The notes beneath the pieces were generated by a model. The model was not told the DNA's origin. It saw only the letters and a program-made list of their open reading frames with translations, and ran no database searches. A DNA stretch of 43,820 nt, taken from positions 1-43,820 of the forward strand of contig JANYGW010000146.1 of NCBI GenBank assembly GCA_025359245.1, in the 5' to 3' direction. Source of the stretch: Massilia sp. (lineage in GTDB: Bacteria; Pseudomonadota; Gammaproteobacteria; Burkholderiales; Burkholderiaceae_D). The stretch's first letter is position 1, and each line of letters begins with the position of its first letter. Made by a program: the position numbers and the translations under genes. Below, piece after piece: positions 1 through 9,688 of this stretch.

Positions 1-115
1 GCCTGATGACCATAGTAAATCGGTACCACCCCTTCCCATCCCGAACAGGACCGTGAAACGATTTTACGCCGATGATAGTGCTGCAACCAGTGTGAAAGTA
101 GGTTATCGTCAGGCT
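1..115 (+). rRNA. rrf: 5S ribosomal RNA, copy 1
   Basis: The sequence is a near-complete bacterial 5S rRNA. It opens with GCCTGATGACCATAG, has the conserved central ACCCCTTCCCATCCCGAACA and closes with CGTCAGGCT, which pairs with the 5' end to form helix I. Compared with copy 2 it probably lacks only the first base, lost at the window edge. It differs from copy 2 at one base (T104 against C405), which turns a G-C pair of the terminal helix region into a G-U wobble. It must be the last gene of an rrn operon lying to the left of the window. Confidence 0.95.
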
Positions 116-126
116 AGTTATAAGAG

Positions 127-156
127 AAAAACCCCGCAGAAATGTGGGGTTTTTTT
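127..156 (+). terminator. Intrinsic terminator after 5S copy 1
   Basis: A stem of CCCCGCA (132-138) pairs with TGTGGGG (143-149), including one G-U pair, around a GAAA loop. It is flanked by an A run and followed by seven T residues. It starts 12 bases after the 5S end and should end the left-hand rrn operon. Confidence 0.9.
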
Positions 157-230
157 CGTCTTTTTAAAAGTTGTACTGACGCGCCTGGCCTGCCGAAACG
201 TCGCCGCTATCGCTGGCAGGGTAATTGCGC

Positions 231-236
231 TATAAT
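231..236 (+). promoter_or_regulatory. Possible -10 box for the second 5S gene
   Basis: A perfect TATAAT lies 65 bases before 5S copy 2. No convincing -35 hexamer occurs at 16-18 bp spacing and there is no extended -10 TG. Because copy 1 is followed by a strong terminator, copy 2 would need its own promoter or read-through. The call rests on the -10 match and this context only. Confidence 0.35.
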
Positions 237-300
237 ACGCGCCTGCATGACAAATTATCCGGAATCGCGGCCCAATCGGGGGCGATCCCAGTACCAGTTA

Positions 301-416
301 TGCCTGATGACCATAGTAAATCGGTACCACCCCTTCCCATCCCGAACAGGACCGTGAAACGATTTTACGCCGATGATAGTGCTGCAACCAGTGTGAAAGT
401 AGGTCATCGTCAGGCT
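301..416 (+). rRNA. rrf: 5S ribosomal RNA, copy 2
   Basis: This is a full-length 5S rRNA beginning TGCCTGATGACC and ending GGTCATCGTCAGGCT. It is identical to copy 1 over about 115 bases except for C405. No 16S, 23S or tRNA sequence lies between the two copies: the 140-base spacer after the first terminator shows no cloverleaf. It is thus a solitary extra 5S gene behind an rrn operon. Confidence 0.95.
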
Positions 417-429
417 AGTTATTCCCAAG

Positions 430-458
430 AGCCCCCGCAGAGATGCCGGGGCTTTTTT
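430..458 (+). terminator. Intrinsic terminator after 5S copy 2
   Basis: AGCCCC (430-435) pairs with GGGGCT (448-453). An inner GCA/TGC stem with a GAGA loop sits above a C-C mismatch, and six T residues follow. It starts 14 bases after the 5S end. Confidence 0.9.
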
Positions 459-598
459 GCGTTCCGCAGGTTCAACTGTCAATATTTCCTACATTTGGTT
501 GCAATTGAGCAACTGTGGTGCGGTAAATACGCGGTATAGTTTTCCCTTCGGCGAGTGACTTCGGGGGCATTATCAAAACTTCTATCCAACACGCGGGC

Positions 599-1687
<1,089 letters not shown>

Positions 1688-1717
1688 AACCACCGTTCGG
1701 CCGCTGACCGGTGCAGC

Positions 1718-2533
1718 TTATGGTGTGCCGGCCTGGGGGCTGGACTTGCGCCATAACTCCGCCAGCCTGCCGTTCGATTCCATGTGCTGCAGTTCCTCGT
1801 CGATCAGGGCGCGCACTTCTTCGGCGTGCGCATAGCGTTTCGAAATGCCGAAATAGAATAGCTTGGGTTTCACGCCGGGAAGGGGCGCTTTGCCGATGTC
1901 CGGATCGGCCAGGTAATTCTTGCCGATCGCCGCATAGCCCATCATCACTTCGTCCTTTTCCAGGAACAAGGCACAACGCCCCAGTTGCACCTTGCTGATC
2001 AGCGCCTCGAAATTCCTCGCGCCCTGGTCGACTGCGCCCGGCGCCAGGCCGTAGCCCTCGTAGTTATATCCCTGCACCCCGCACACCCGGTATTTGTGCA
2101 GATCGGCGGCGCTCGCAATCGGCAAGCCTTCGGGATAATTGCGGCGCGAATAATAATAATAAGTGGTGGTCGCGTAATAGGGGCGCGACAACAGAAAGGT
2201 CCTGGTGCGCTCATCGTTGGACGACATATTGAGCACCATGCCGTATTGTTTCCCCAGCATCGCGACCGCGAGACAGCGCGGCCAGGGAATCAGCAAGATC
2301 GAGTAATCGACCCCGCGCCGGCTGAAGATATCGCCGATGACGGCCACCGCGAAACCGGTAACGGTGGCGGTTTTTTTTCCGTCGATCCTCTGGTAATAGG
2401 AATAGGGCGGCCATTCGTTTTCATCATCGCAAATGGCGATCGAGATGCCGGAATGGGGACCGGCGACGGCACGCGCTGCGGCCAGGCCCATGGCCAGCCC
2501 GCATACCAGGCTGCAAAAACGCGTCTTTCTCAT
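1718..2533 (-). CDS. Family-3 extracellular solute-binding protein
   Basis: The product has 271 residues. It begins MRKTRFCSLVCGLAMG, a typical Sec signal peptide. The mature part has the pattern of the periplasmic amino-acid-type (SBP_bac_3) fold, with an early ENEWPPYSYY segment, WPRCLAVAMLGK, SRPYYATTTYYYYSR and a C-terminal EELQHMESNGRLAELWRK. I chose the start at 2533 because GGAG lies eight bases before it; an upstream GTG at 2566 would place 11 charged residues before the signal peptide. It is the last gene of the leftward glycan operon, 54 bases after the TonB receptor stop. No permease or ATPase gene is nearby, so it may act as an orphan sensor or binding protein. Ligand unknown. Confidence 0.8.
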   Translation of the reverse strand: MRKTRFCSLVCGLAMGLAAARAVAGPHSGISIAICDDENEWPPYSYYQRIDGKKTATVTGFAVAVIGDIFSRRGVDYSILLIPWPRCLAVAMLGKQYGMVLNMSSNDERTRTFLLSRPYYATTTYYYYSRRNYPEGLPIASAADLHKYRVCGVQGYNYEGYGLAPGAVDQGARNFEALISKVQLGRCALFLEKDEVMMGYAAIGKNYLADPDIGKAPLPGVKPKLFYFGISKRYAHAEEVRALIDEELQHMESNGRLAELWRKSSPQAGTP

Positions 2534-2586
2534 TGATCTCCACTCGCTGGGCAGTCGTCGCACCAAGTATCACCGTGGCATCGAGG

Positions 2587-4758
2587 CTACCTGAGTTTCC
2601 CACTGATTGTGATGAATAATTCGCGCGGCGCGCCGGTCAGCATGGTGGCGAACAGGCCGTGTGGATCGGACGCGGTGAATTGATTCGAACCGATGGTGCT
2701 GAAATAGCGCTGGTTGAACAGGTTGCCAATGTTCGCCTGCACGGTCAGCGTACCATGGTGGATGCCGGCGCCCAGGTCCCACACGGTGAACGGCGCAACC
2801 TGGCCGTCGTTGGTGAAAGTGTAGTAACGGCGTGCCGTGTAGTGGCCTGCGAGCCGGGCGAACCAGTGCTTGTCGTCATAGGCCAGTTCCGTGTGCATCA
2901 GCACGGCCGGTGCATCGACCACTTGCTTGCCGCTGACAGCGACCAGCACGCCGTTGTCGCGATAATCCGAACCGTAGCGTGAGCGGTTCAGCGTGATCGA
3001 ATTGAACCAGGTCCAGTTGCGGCGGATCGCCCAGCTGGCCGCCGACTCGAGCCCGGTGGTGGCCACGCGTCCTACGTTGACCACCGTGTTCGGGCAGCCG
3101 ACCACGCCGGCGCAGGTCGCCACGCTGAGCAGGCGGTCGCGGAAATCGGCCTTGTACAGCGCCACCGACCCGGTCACGCCGGCGCGCGTGAAACGCAGCC
3201 CGAGGTCGGCGCTGGTCGAGGTTTCGGGCCTGAGTTGGGCGCCGTGGGCATCGAACGCTTGCTGGCTTTGCGAAAACTGGCCGTACACGCCGGCCTCGAA
3301 CGCGCGCAGGTTGCGCGACACGGAGGCGAACAGTTCGTCATCCCGGTCCAGGTCGTAGTTCAGGCCCAGTTGCGGCAGCAAGCCCTTGTTCGCCTTCAGC
3401 GTGCCGGCGGCGCGCTCGGCATTGATGCTGGTCGCGGCTATCGTGACGCTGGGCTGCTTGACGCCGCCGTTGAGCCGCAGATGGTTGTCGAGCAGCGCCA
3501 CCGTATCCTGCAGGTAGAACTGCGTGGTGCGCACCACGAACTGCTGGGCGAAGCCGGTCAGCATCGGATTGCTGAGGAAGCGATTGGTGTCGTCCGGGCC
3601 GCTGGCCGCGTAAAAATTGCGCGCCAGGTCATGCAGGTTATGCTCGTACCAGACGCCGCCGTTGACCGTGTGGACGCCGTGTTTCCAACTCAGGTCGGCG
3701 ATCAGGCCGTGCCGACGCACGCCATATTCGGTGCTGCGAACCGAGATCGGCACCTCCGCCGAACTGGGCGTGTACGGCGTGTACCAGTGGCCCTGGCCCT
3801 CGTTGCGGTGATAGTAGGCGCTCGCTTTCATGCGCAGGCTGGCGTCATCGTTCTCCAGGTCGAGCGCGGCTCCGGCCAGGTGGTCCTTGCGCAAGCCGCG
3901 CGCGGTGTAATAGGCGTCGTCGCGGTTGTTGACGGCGCCGCTGAACATGCCGCGCGCGGCCTGCAGCGCGCGCTGCCAGTCGGGCGCGTAGTTGTCCCAG
4001 TCCCAGCCCAGACGGTCGCGCATGTCCAGCGACAGGTCCTGGTAATCGTTTTCGCTGCGGTCGGAATAATTGTAGAAAGCGCTGAGATTCCCGTGCACCA
4101 GCTTGCTGTTGAACTGGGTCAGGTCCTGCGGGCCCTGTCCTTTCCATTTTTCCGCGTGCTGGCGCACCGCGCTGGCCGACAGCGCGGTGCCCGAGTCCAG
4201 CAGGCCGCTGTCGAGCCGAACGAAGCTGCGCCGCATGGCGTGGCTGCCGACGCTCTGCGACGCCCGGATGCCGGCCACATCGGGCGGGTCGGCCGAGATG
4301 AACTGCACCGTGCCGCCCAGGTTGCTGGTCGAGGCGGTGCCGACCGCGCCCGATCCCTGCGACAGGTCGACCCGGCGCAGGTTTTCCGGAATGATGGCGC
4401 GGCTGATGTGCAGCCCGTTGTTATTCCCGTAGCTCATGTTGCCAAGCGGGATGCCGTCCAGCGTAAAGCCGAGCTGGCCCTGGCTGAAACCGCGCACGGA
4501 AAGGCGGGTCGACCATTCGTAGGCGCCGAACGCATCGGCCGACTGGAAGCTCACGCCGGGCAGTTTTTGCAGGGTTTTCAGGGGGCTGGTGCCGGGCAAC
4601 GCGTCGGCCAGGTCCTGGCGCGTGATGTTTTGCACCTGGCGGGTCTGGCCCTTGCCGAAAATTTCCACGGTCTCGATGGGCGGCGCCGTTTGCGCGGCGG
4701 CAGGCCCGAGCACTGCGCACAGTCCCAGTACGGTGCTGATAGTTGGTAATCGCATCAT
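2587..4758 (-). CDS. TonB-dependent outer membrane receptor of the glycan operon
   Basis: The product has 723 residues and a signal peptide ending near GPAAAQ. The plug domain follows (ETVEIFGKGQTRQVQ, LKTLQKLPGVSFQSADAFG, LSVRGFSQGQLGFTLDGIP, VDLSQGSGAVG). The beta-barrel ends in ELFITISGKLR, with the conserved NIGNLFNQRYF near the C-terminus. The ATG at 4758 has a GGGG element five bases upstream; an in-frame start at 4857 would put 33 non-signal residues ahead and is rejected. It sits 100 bases after the amylase gene on the same strand. That position suggests import of malto-oligosaccharides made by the two secreted glycosidases. This substrate is inferred from context; no SusD-like partner is present. 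Confidence 0.88.
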   Translation of the reverse strand: MMRLPTISTVLGLCAVLGPAAAQTAPPIETVEIFGKGQTRQVQNITRQDLADALPGTSPLKTLQKLPGVSFQSADAFGAYEWSTRLSVRGFSQGQLGFTLDGIPLGNMSYGNNNGLHISRAIIPENLRRVDLSQGSGAVGTASTSNLGGTVQFISADPPDVAGIRASQSVGSHAMRRSFVRLDSGLLDSGTALSASAVRQHAEKWKGQGPQDLTQFNSKLVHGNLSAFYNYSDRSENDYQDLSLDMRDRLGWDWDNYAPDWQRALQAARGMFSGAVNNRDDAYYTARGLRKDHLAGAALDLENDDASLRMKASAYYHRNEGQGHWYTPYTPSSAEVPISVRSTEYGVRRHGLIADLSWKHGVHTVNGGVWYEHNLHDLARNFYAASGPDDTNRFLSNPMLTGFAQQFVVRTTQFYLQDTVALLDNHLRLNGGVKQPSVTIAATSINAERAAGTLKANKGLLPQLGLNYDLDRDDELFASVSRNLRAFEAGVYGQFSQSQQAFDAHGAQLRPETSTSADLGLRFTRAGVTGSVALYKADFRDRLLSVATCAGVVGCPNTVVNVGRVATTGLESAASWAIRRNWTWFNSITLNRSRYGSDYRDNGVLVAVSGKQVVDAPAVLMHTELAYDDKHWFARLAGHYTARRYYTFTNDGQVAPFTVWDLGAGIHHGTLTVQANIGNLFNQRYFSTIGSNQFTASDPHGLFATMLTGAPRELFITISGKLR

Positions 4759-4860
4759 GATCGCCCCGTCATGCCATTTTGCAATTATGCGCTGGCAGGC
4801 GGGGTGAGGCGAGAAAATTCTGAAGCGGGCCGCTACCGGAAGTAGCAGCCCGCGCACCCG

Positions 4861-7800
4861 TCAGGGCTTGAAGTTGCCGTCGTTATGGTCGATGACCGTG
4901 CTGCACGAGGCCGGCGTCGTGTATTCCCGGTTGCCCGAGGTGGTCGCCTGGTTGCTTTCCCACGTCGCCGCCGAGCCATTCCATTTCACGTACTTGTACT
5001 GGATGGTGGTCGACGGCGGCAGGGTCACGGTGCCGCTCCATGGCACGTTGGCGCCGCTGCCCTGGATCGTCAGGCCAAAGCCGCTGGCCGGCGCCCAGCT
5101 GCCCAATGCCGCCTGGTTGCCCACCACGCGCAGCGACTGGCCGGTCACCGTATTGGCGTTGGCCGTGGTGAACTTGACCTGGCATCCGGCGCCGCTGGTG
5201 GTGACGGCCAGTGCCGCACTGCTGGCCGACACGTTACCCATCGCGTCGTAGGCTTGCACCGTGTAGCTGTAGGCGTTGGCGGCGGCCAGCCCGCTGTCGG
5301 CGTAGCTTGGCGTGGCCGTGGTGCCGACCTGTACGTTGTTGCGCAACACCTTGTAGCCGGTCACGCCCACGTTGTCGGTCGACGCAGTCCATGCCAGTCC
5401 GAGCGCATTGGCACTGACATTATTGCTGCTCAGGCCAGCGGGTATCGATGGCGCGATCGCGTCGTCGACGCATGGATCGGCCAGGCTGACCGCGCCTGCG
5501 TTGACCGCCGACAGGCCGGTGCCAAGCGCATAGTTGGCGCCGCCGTGGTTGTCCCAGGTACCGCTGCCGTTATTGAAAACTGCCTGCAAGCCGGCCGCGG
5601 AGCCGAGCGAAATGGTCATCGCTTTCCAGCCGGTGCAGGCGCTGTTCATCGCCACGCCGGGCACGGTGGTCCAGTTGCCGCCGGTTGGCGCATAGTGGAT
5701 GTTCACCGTGCTCCAGTTGGCGGTGTTCTTGTAATACACCGTTGCAGAATTGCCGCCAGTGGCGGTGGTGGTCACGCTCAGCGCCGTACTCGCGGCCGAG
5801 GTATTGCCGGTCGCATCGCGCGCCTTGACCGTGTAGCTGTAGGTGGTCGAGGCAGTCAGGCCGGTGTCGTTATAGCTGGTGGCTGCAGTGCTGGCGACTT
5901 GCACGCCGTTGCGCAGCACCAGGTAGGCAGTCACGCCGGTGTCGTCGGTCGATGCGGTCCAGCTGACGCTGGCGGCAATATCGGTGATACCGGACTTGAC
6001 CAATGCCGCTGGCACCGTCGGCGCCTGCGTATCGACCCTGGCCGGCGTCGTCACGTTCACTGCAGCGGAGAGCGCCGACATATTCGCCGCTGCGTCGAAT
6101 GCCTTGAGCGTGTAGCTGTAGGTGGTCGATGCTGCCGCCGTGTTGTCGGTGTAGGCGGTGCCGCTGGCCACGGTGGCGATCAGCACAGCATTGCGGTACA
6201 CATAGTAGCCACCCACGCCGACGTTATCGGTCGACGCAGTCCACGCCAGGCTGACCGTGTTGGCGTCCACCGCGCTGCCCGCGAGGCCAGCTGGCACCGA
6301 TGGCGCCACGGTATCGACATTGCACGGGTTGACGCCAAGCGAGATGCCGCCATTTTCGACGTCCGACGTGCCGCTGCCAAGCGCATAATTTTTGCCGCCG
6401 TTATTGTCCCAGGTGCCGGCGCCGTTGTTGAAGGCCGCCGCCAGGCCAGTGGCGCTGCCCAGGTTCACCGTCAGCGCGTTCCAGCCGCTACAGGCAACCG
6501 GCATCGCCACGCCGGGAACGGCAGTCCAGGTGCCGCCGGTCGGAGCGTAGTGCATGTTGACCGTGCTCCAGCCGCTCGCCAGTTTGTAGTAGACCAGTGC
6601 CACGTTGCCCGCGGCCGTGGTGACCGAGCGCGCCAGCGACAACGGCGACACATTGCCGGCGCTGTCTTGCGCGCTGACCGTGTAGCTGTAGGCGGTCGAC
6701 GGCGTCAGGCCGCTGTCGTTAAATGTGGTACCGGTGCTGGTGCCAACCTGTGTGCCATCGCGCCGGATCAGGTACTGGCTGACGCCGTAATTGTCGGTCG
6801 CCGCGCTCCAGCTCAGCGTCAGCGTGCTCGACGTGATGGCCGATGCCGTCGGCTGTCCCGGCGCCGTCGGCGCCACCGTGTCGGGTGCGCGCGTGGTCAC
6901 TGCCAGCGCCGGGCTGAAGCCGGACTGGTTGCCGGCCGCGTCGAAGGCCAGCACCGTGTATGTGTAGGCGGTCGATGCGGTGAGCGCACTGTCGGTGTAG
7001 CTGTTGCTGGCCGTGCTGCCAACCAGCACGCTGTTGCGGTACACGCGGTAGCCGGTGACGGCCACGTTGTCGGTCGATGCCGGCCAGGCCAGCGTGACCG
7101 AACGGTCGGTCAATTGTGAGCTGGTGATGGCGCCCGGCGCAGTCGGCGCCGTGCTGTCGATCGCAAGGAAGGGATAAACGCCAGGCACGGTGCCGTTGAT
7201 GTCTTCGACGAAGCCCGAACCGGTGGTCGTCGCGGTGTACCTGCCGGCGCCAACGAAGACCTGCTGGATCTCGGTCTTGGTGACATTGCCCTTGGTGTCG
7301 ACTAGCTCGATATAGTAGTCGAGCAGCTGGTTGCGGTAGTTGGACAGGTAGGCGTAATACAGGTCGCCGCTTTCCTGCGCCGGCAGCACCGCCAGCGTGT
7401 CGCGCGTGGCCGTGTTCCAGGCCACGCCGTTCATGTCGGCCTGCAGGTCGCGCACCTGCATCGGATAGGCTTGCCACGCGCCGACGTTGGCCAGCGTGAT
7501 CGACAGGCCCGGCTTGCCGACATTGGCCGCCGGGTCGTACACCTTGTAGGTATCGTCGCTGGCGTCGATGTTGTTGCTGGCGTGGACCCGCACCATAACA
7601 TTCGCGCTGGCGATGCCCGACACGTCGTAGGCATAGGTATAGATGCCGAAGTCGTTGCTGTAGTGCTGGACGGTCCAGCCCTCGGCCTTGGAGCCGTTGA
7701 CCGAGCCCGGATTGTACGGATAGCGCTGCGCCCACCATGCGGACGGGCCGGTGCGGTCGTTGGCCAGGTTGGCCTGCACGTACGGTTTCGAGAAGCTCAG

Positions 7801-9585
7801 CGAGTTGTTGAAGGCCAGCGTCGGCTTGACGCTGTCGTCCTTGTTTTCATCGTAGTAGCCGAAGCCCGAATCCATCGCCGGCAGCATGAAGTACCAGGCC
7901 AGTTCGGCCGGATTGGCGCCGCCCGCATAGTCGGCTGCCGGGTTGCCCTTGACCGGGTACGACATCATCCATGGATTGAGCTGGTTGCCCGCATAGGTGA
8001 CCTGGCCGTCGATGCTGGTGGACGGCGACCAGTACGTCGGGTGGGCGTCGAGCCAGACCTGCTCGGCCGTCTTGGCGTAGTTCAGCGCCGCCTGCAGCAG
8101 CGCGAAATTGCGCTCCAGGTAGTGCCAGCCGTATTCGAAGGACACGGTTGCGCCTTCCTGCAGGCCCTTCAGGTTGGTCTTGGGCGCCAGGTTCAGGCCG
8201 TTGACGCGGTTGAATTCGGCGAACTGGCCTTTCCAGATCAGGAACGGCAAGCGCCAGTGATACCAGGTCGGATCCGACGACGAGTCGCGCGTATCGACCC
8301 AGGAGCCGTCCTGCACGTGCTGGACATCGCTGGCCGGAATCGGTTTCGCCTTCAGGTATTCGTCGATCCCCAGGCAGTAGCCGCTGCCGGTGCAGGTGGC
8401 GTTGTAGCCGGCCTGCCAGGTCGAGAGCGCGCCGGCGCGTCCGCCCGAGTTGTCGCCGTCGTGCGCGACCACGAAGAACTGGCGCGGCTCGAGCGCCGCG
8501 TATGGAGCGATTTCGTCGACCGTGGTCGAGCCTTCCCAGCCTTCCAGCCACGAACCGTTCTGGCTGACCGGGATGCCGGCCAATTGCGTCACCGCACCGG
8601 TGGCGGCATCGACATTGCGCACCCAGTGCGGGGTCGAGGCGAACGGGAATTTGTTGATGATGTTCTGCTGCTCGTGCGCCATGCCGTTCGCAACCCAGCT
8701 GCCGGTGGCGGACGTGTTGCGCAGGTCGGCGCGGTTGGGCGGCGAGACCAGCGTGTCGCCGGTCGCGTCGTAGGTCGCGTACGGGTAATCCTTGAGGGTG
8801 CGCGACAGGTGGTTATTGCCCAGCACCGACCACTGCACGCCGAGCTTGGCCAGCGTCGGAATCAGGCGTTCCGAAAAGCCCAGCTCGGTCGGAAAATAGC
8901 CTTTCGACGAAGCGAAACTGCCGCCCAAAAAGTAGGGCTGTGCCAGCGTGGCGTTTTGGTAGATCAGCTCCTTGAGGAAGTAGTCGGGTCCGACCAGTGG
9001 CCCCATCGAATGGTGGCCGGTGAAGTGGATGGTGTCGAGCGTGCGGAAGTTATTCGTCGTCTTGAGCGTGCTGAAGGTATTGGCCCAGCTCTGGCCCCAG
9101 CTTGGATTGCTGTAGCCCGGGACATTCTGCAAGGTCTCCAGGCTTTGCACATTGTTGATGACGGCGCCCGACATGGTCACGTGCACCTGGCCCTTGGCGC
9201 CGGAATACGATTGCATCTCGTTGGCCACCTGCATCGGCCAGTACTGGTAGGCGCCGGTCTTGGCGTCCGGCGTGTAGTAGGCGACCAGGTCGTCGTGCGG
9301 CATGATGGTGCCGCCCAGCGACACCGGCAGGTAGTAGCTGTAGCCGGCCGGCGGACTGGCCTTCATGTTGATCACTTCGCCGTCGTACATGTAGCGGATC
9401 GGCGCGCCGTTGGCGGTCGCGTTGTACTTGGCCTGCACATCGACTGCATAGAACGGCCAGAAGTTGGGCATGTGGTTGTGATACACGTGCGCGGCCGGAA
9501 TCGTTCCCGCCGAAGCGGCGCCTGACAGCGCGCTGGCGAAGGCCGCCGCCAGGCACAGGGCCAGCGGTTTTTTACGAAGTTGCAT
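4861..9585 (-). CDS. Giant modular secreted alpha-amylase, GH119-like, with CBM25 and CBM20 domains
   Basis: The product has 1574 residues, with a signal peptide MQLRKKPLALCLAAAFASA. The catalytic part (about 28-800) opens with HVYHNHMPNFW, matching the first conserved GH57/GH119 region. It also holds GFSERLIPTLAKLGVQW (Glu239) and FFVVAHDGDNSGGR (Asp376), the likely catalytic pair by analogy with GH119. The rest is modular: Fn3 at about 809 and 900, CBM25 at 993, Fn3 at 1088 and 1182, a second CBM25 at 1278, Fn3 at 1373 and a CBM20 starch-binding domain from about 1467 to the end. This layout resembles the described GH119 amylase IgtZ. The start at 9585 has AGGAG nine bases upstream. It should cleave alpha-1,4 links in raw starch outside the cell, between the debranching enzyme and the receptor. 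Confidence 0.85.
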   Translation of the reverse strand: MQLRKKPLALCLAAAFASALSGAASAGTIPAAHVYHNHMPNFWPFYAVDVQAKYNATANGAPIRYMYDGEVINMKASPPAGYSYYLPVSLGGTIMPHDDLVAYYTPDAKTGAYQYWPMQVANEMQSYSGAKGQVHVTMSGAVINNVQSLETLQNVPGYSNPSWGQSWANTFSTLKTTNNFRTLDTIHFTGHHSMGPLVGPDYFLKELIYQNATLAQPYFLGGSFASSKGYFPTELGFSERLIPTLAKLGVQWSVLGNNHLSRTLKDYPYATYDATGDTLVSPPNRADLRNTSATGSWVANGMAHEQQNIINKFPFASTPHWVRNVDAATGAVTQLAGIPVSQNGSWLEGWEGSTTVDEIAPYAALEPRQFFVVAHDGDNSGGRAGALSTWQAGYNATCTGSGYCLGIDEYLKAKPIPASDVQHVQDGSWVDTRDSSSDPTWYHWRLPFLIWKGQFAEFNRVNGLNLAPKTNLKGLQEGATVSFEYGWHYLERNFALLQAALNYAKTAEQVWLDAHPTYWSPSTSIDGQVTYAGNQLNPWMMSYPVKGNPAADYAGGANPAELAWYFMLPAMDSGFGYYDENKDDSVKPTLAFNNSLSFSKPYVQANLANDRTGPSAWWAQRYPYNPGSVNGSKAEGWTVQHYSNDFGIYTYAYDVSGIASANVMVRVHASNNIDASDDTYKVYDPAANVGKPGLSITLANVGAWQAYPMQVRDLQADMNGVAWNTATRDTLAVLPAQESGDLYYAYLSNYRNQLLDYYIELVDTKGNVTKTEIQQVFVGAGRYTATTTGSGFVEDINGTVPGVYPFLAIDSTAPTAPGAITSSQLTDRSVTLAWPASTDNVAVTGYRVYRNSVLVGSTASNSYTDSALTASTAYTYTVLAFDAAGNQSGFSPALAVTTRAPDTVAPTAPGQPTASAITSSTLTLSWSAATDNYGVSQYLIRRDGTQVGTSTGTTFNDSGLTPSTAYSYTVSAQDSAGNVSPLSLARSVTTAAGNVALVYYKLASGWSTVNMHYAPTGGTWTAVPGVAMPVACSGWNALTVNLGSATGLAAAFNNGAGTWDNNGGKNYALGSGTSDVENGGISLGVNPCNVDTVAPSVPAGLAGSAVDANTVSLAWTASTDNVGVGGYYVYRNAVLIATVASGTAYTDNTAAASTTYSYTLKAFDAAANMSALSAAVNVTTPARVDTQAPTVPAALVKSGITDIAASVSWTASTDDTGVTAYLVLRNGVQVASTAATSYNDTGLTASTTYSYTVKARDATGNTSAASTALSVTTTATGGNSATVYYKNTANWSTVNIHYAPTGGNWTTVPGVAMNSACTGWKAMTISLGSAAGLQAVFNNGSGTWDNHGGANYALGTGLSAVNAGAVSLADPCVDDAIAPSIPAGLSSNNVSANALGLAWTASTDNVGVTGYKVLRNNVQVGTTATPSYADSGLAAANAYSYTVQAYDAMGNVSASSAALAVTTSGAGCQVKFTTANANTVTGQSLRVVGNQAALGSWAPASGFGLTIQGSGANVPWSGTVTLPPSTTIQYKYVKWNGSAATWESNQATTSGNREYTTPASCSTVIDHNDGNFKP

Positions 9586-9660
9586 GGGTCAGTCTCCTGA
9601 ATAAATGGACGTGCGAAATCCGCCCGGCGGCGCCGGGTTTCATTCGCATTCAAAGGGAAG

Positions 9661-9680
9661 GGCGCGGCAGCTGCCGCGCC
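9661..9680. terminator. Perfect 20-base palindrome downstream of isoamylase
   Basis: GGCGCGGCAGCTGCCGCGCC is a perfect palindrome that starts 8 bases past the isoamylase stop codon on the minus strand. No T run follows, so termination is uncertain; it may instead protect the 3' end or attenuate before the amylase gene. A homologous palindrome sits in the same place behind the isoamylase remnant at 12295-12314. A second small hairpin (CCCGGCG/CGCCGGG) lies at 9623-9637. Confidence 0.5.
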
Positions 9681-9688
9681 GGGACTGT

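Noticed and set aside
157..300. tRNA gene between the two 5S copies
   Set aside because: No cloverleaf, no TTC-type T-loop and no CCA-adjacent acceptor stem could be built from this stretch.
4900..7150. CRISPR-like or transposon repeat array
   Set aside because: The repeating pattern is at protein level (Fn3 and CBM25 modules) with diverged DNA and about 280-base periods; there are no short identical repeats with unique spacers.
4885..9525. Long plus-strand open frames (744 and 684 codons) opposite the amylase gene
   Set aside because: Low-complexity Arg/Val/Gly translations mirror the repeated Fn3 modules on the minus strand; there is no ribosome site or domain.
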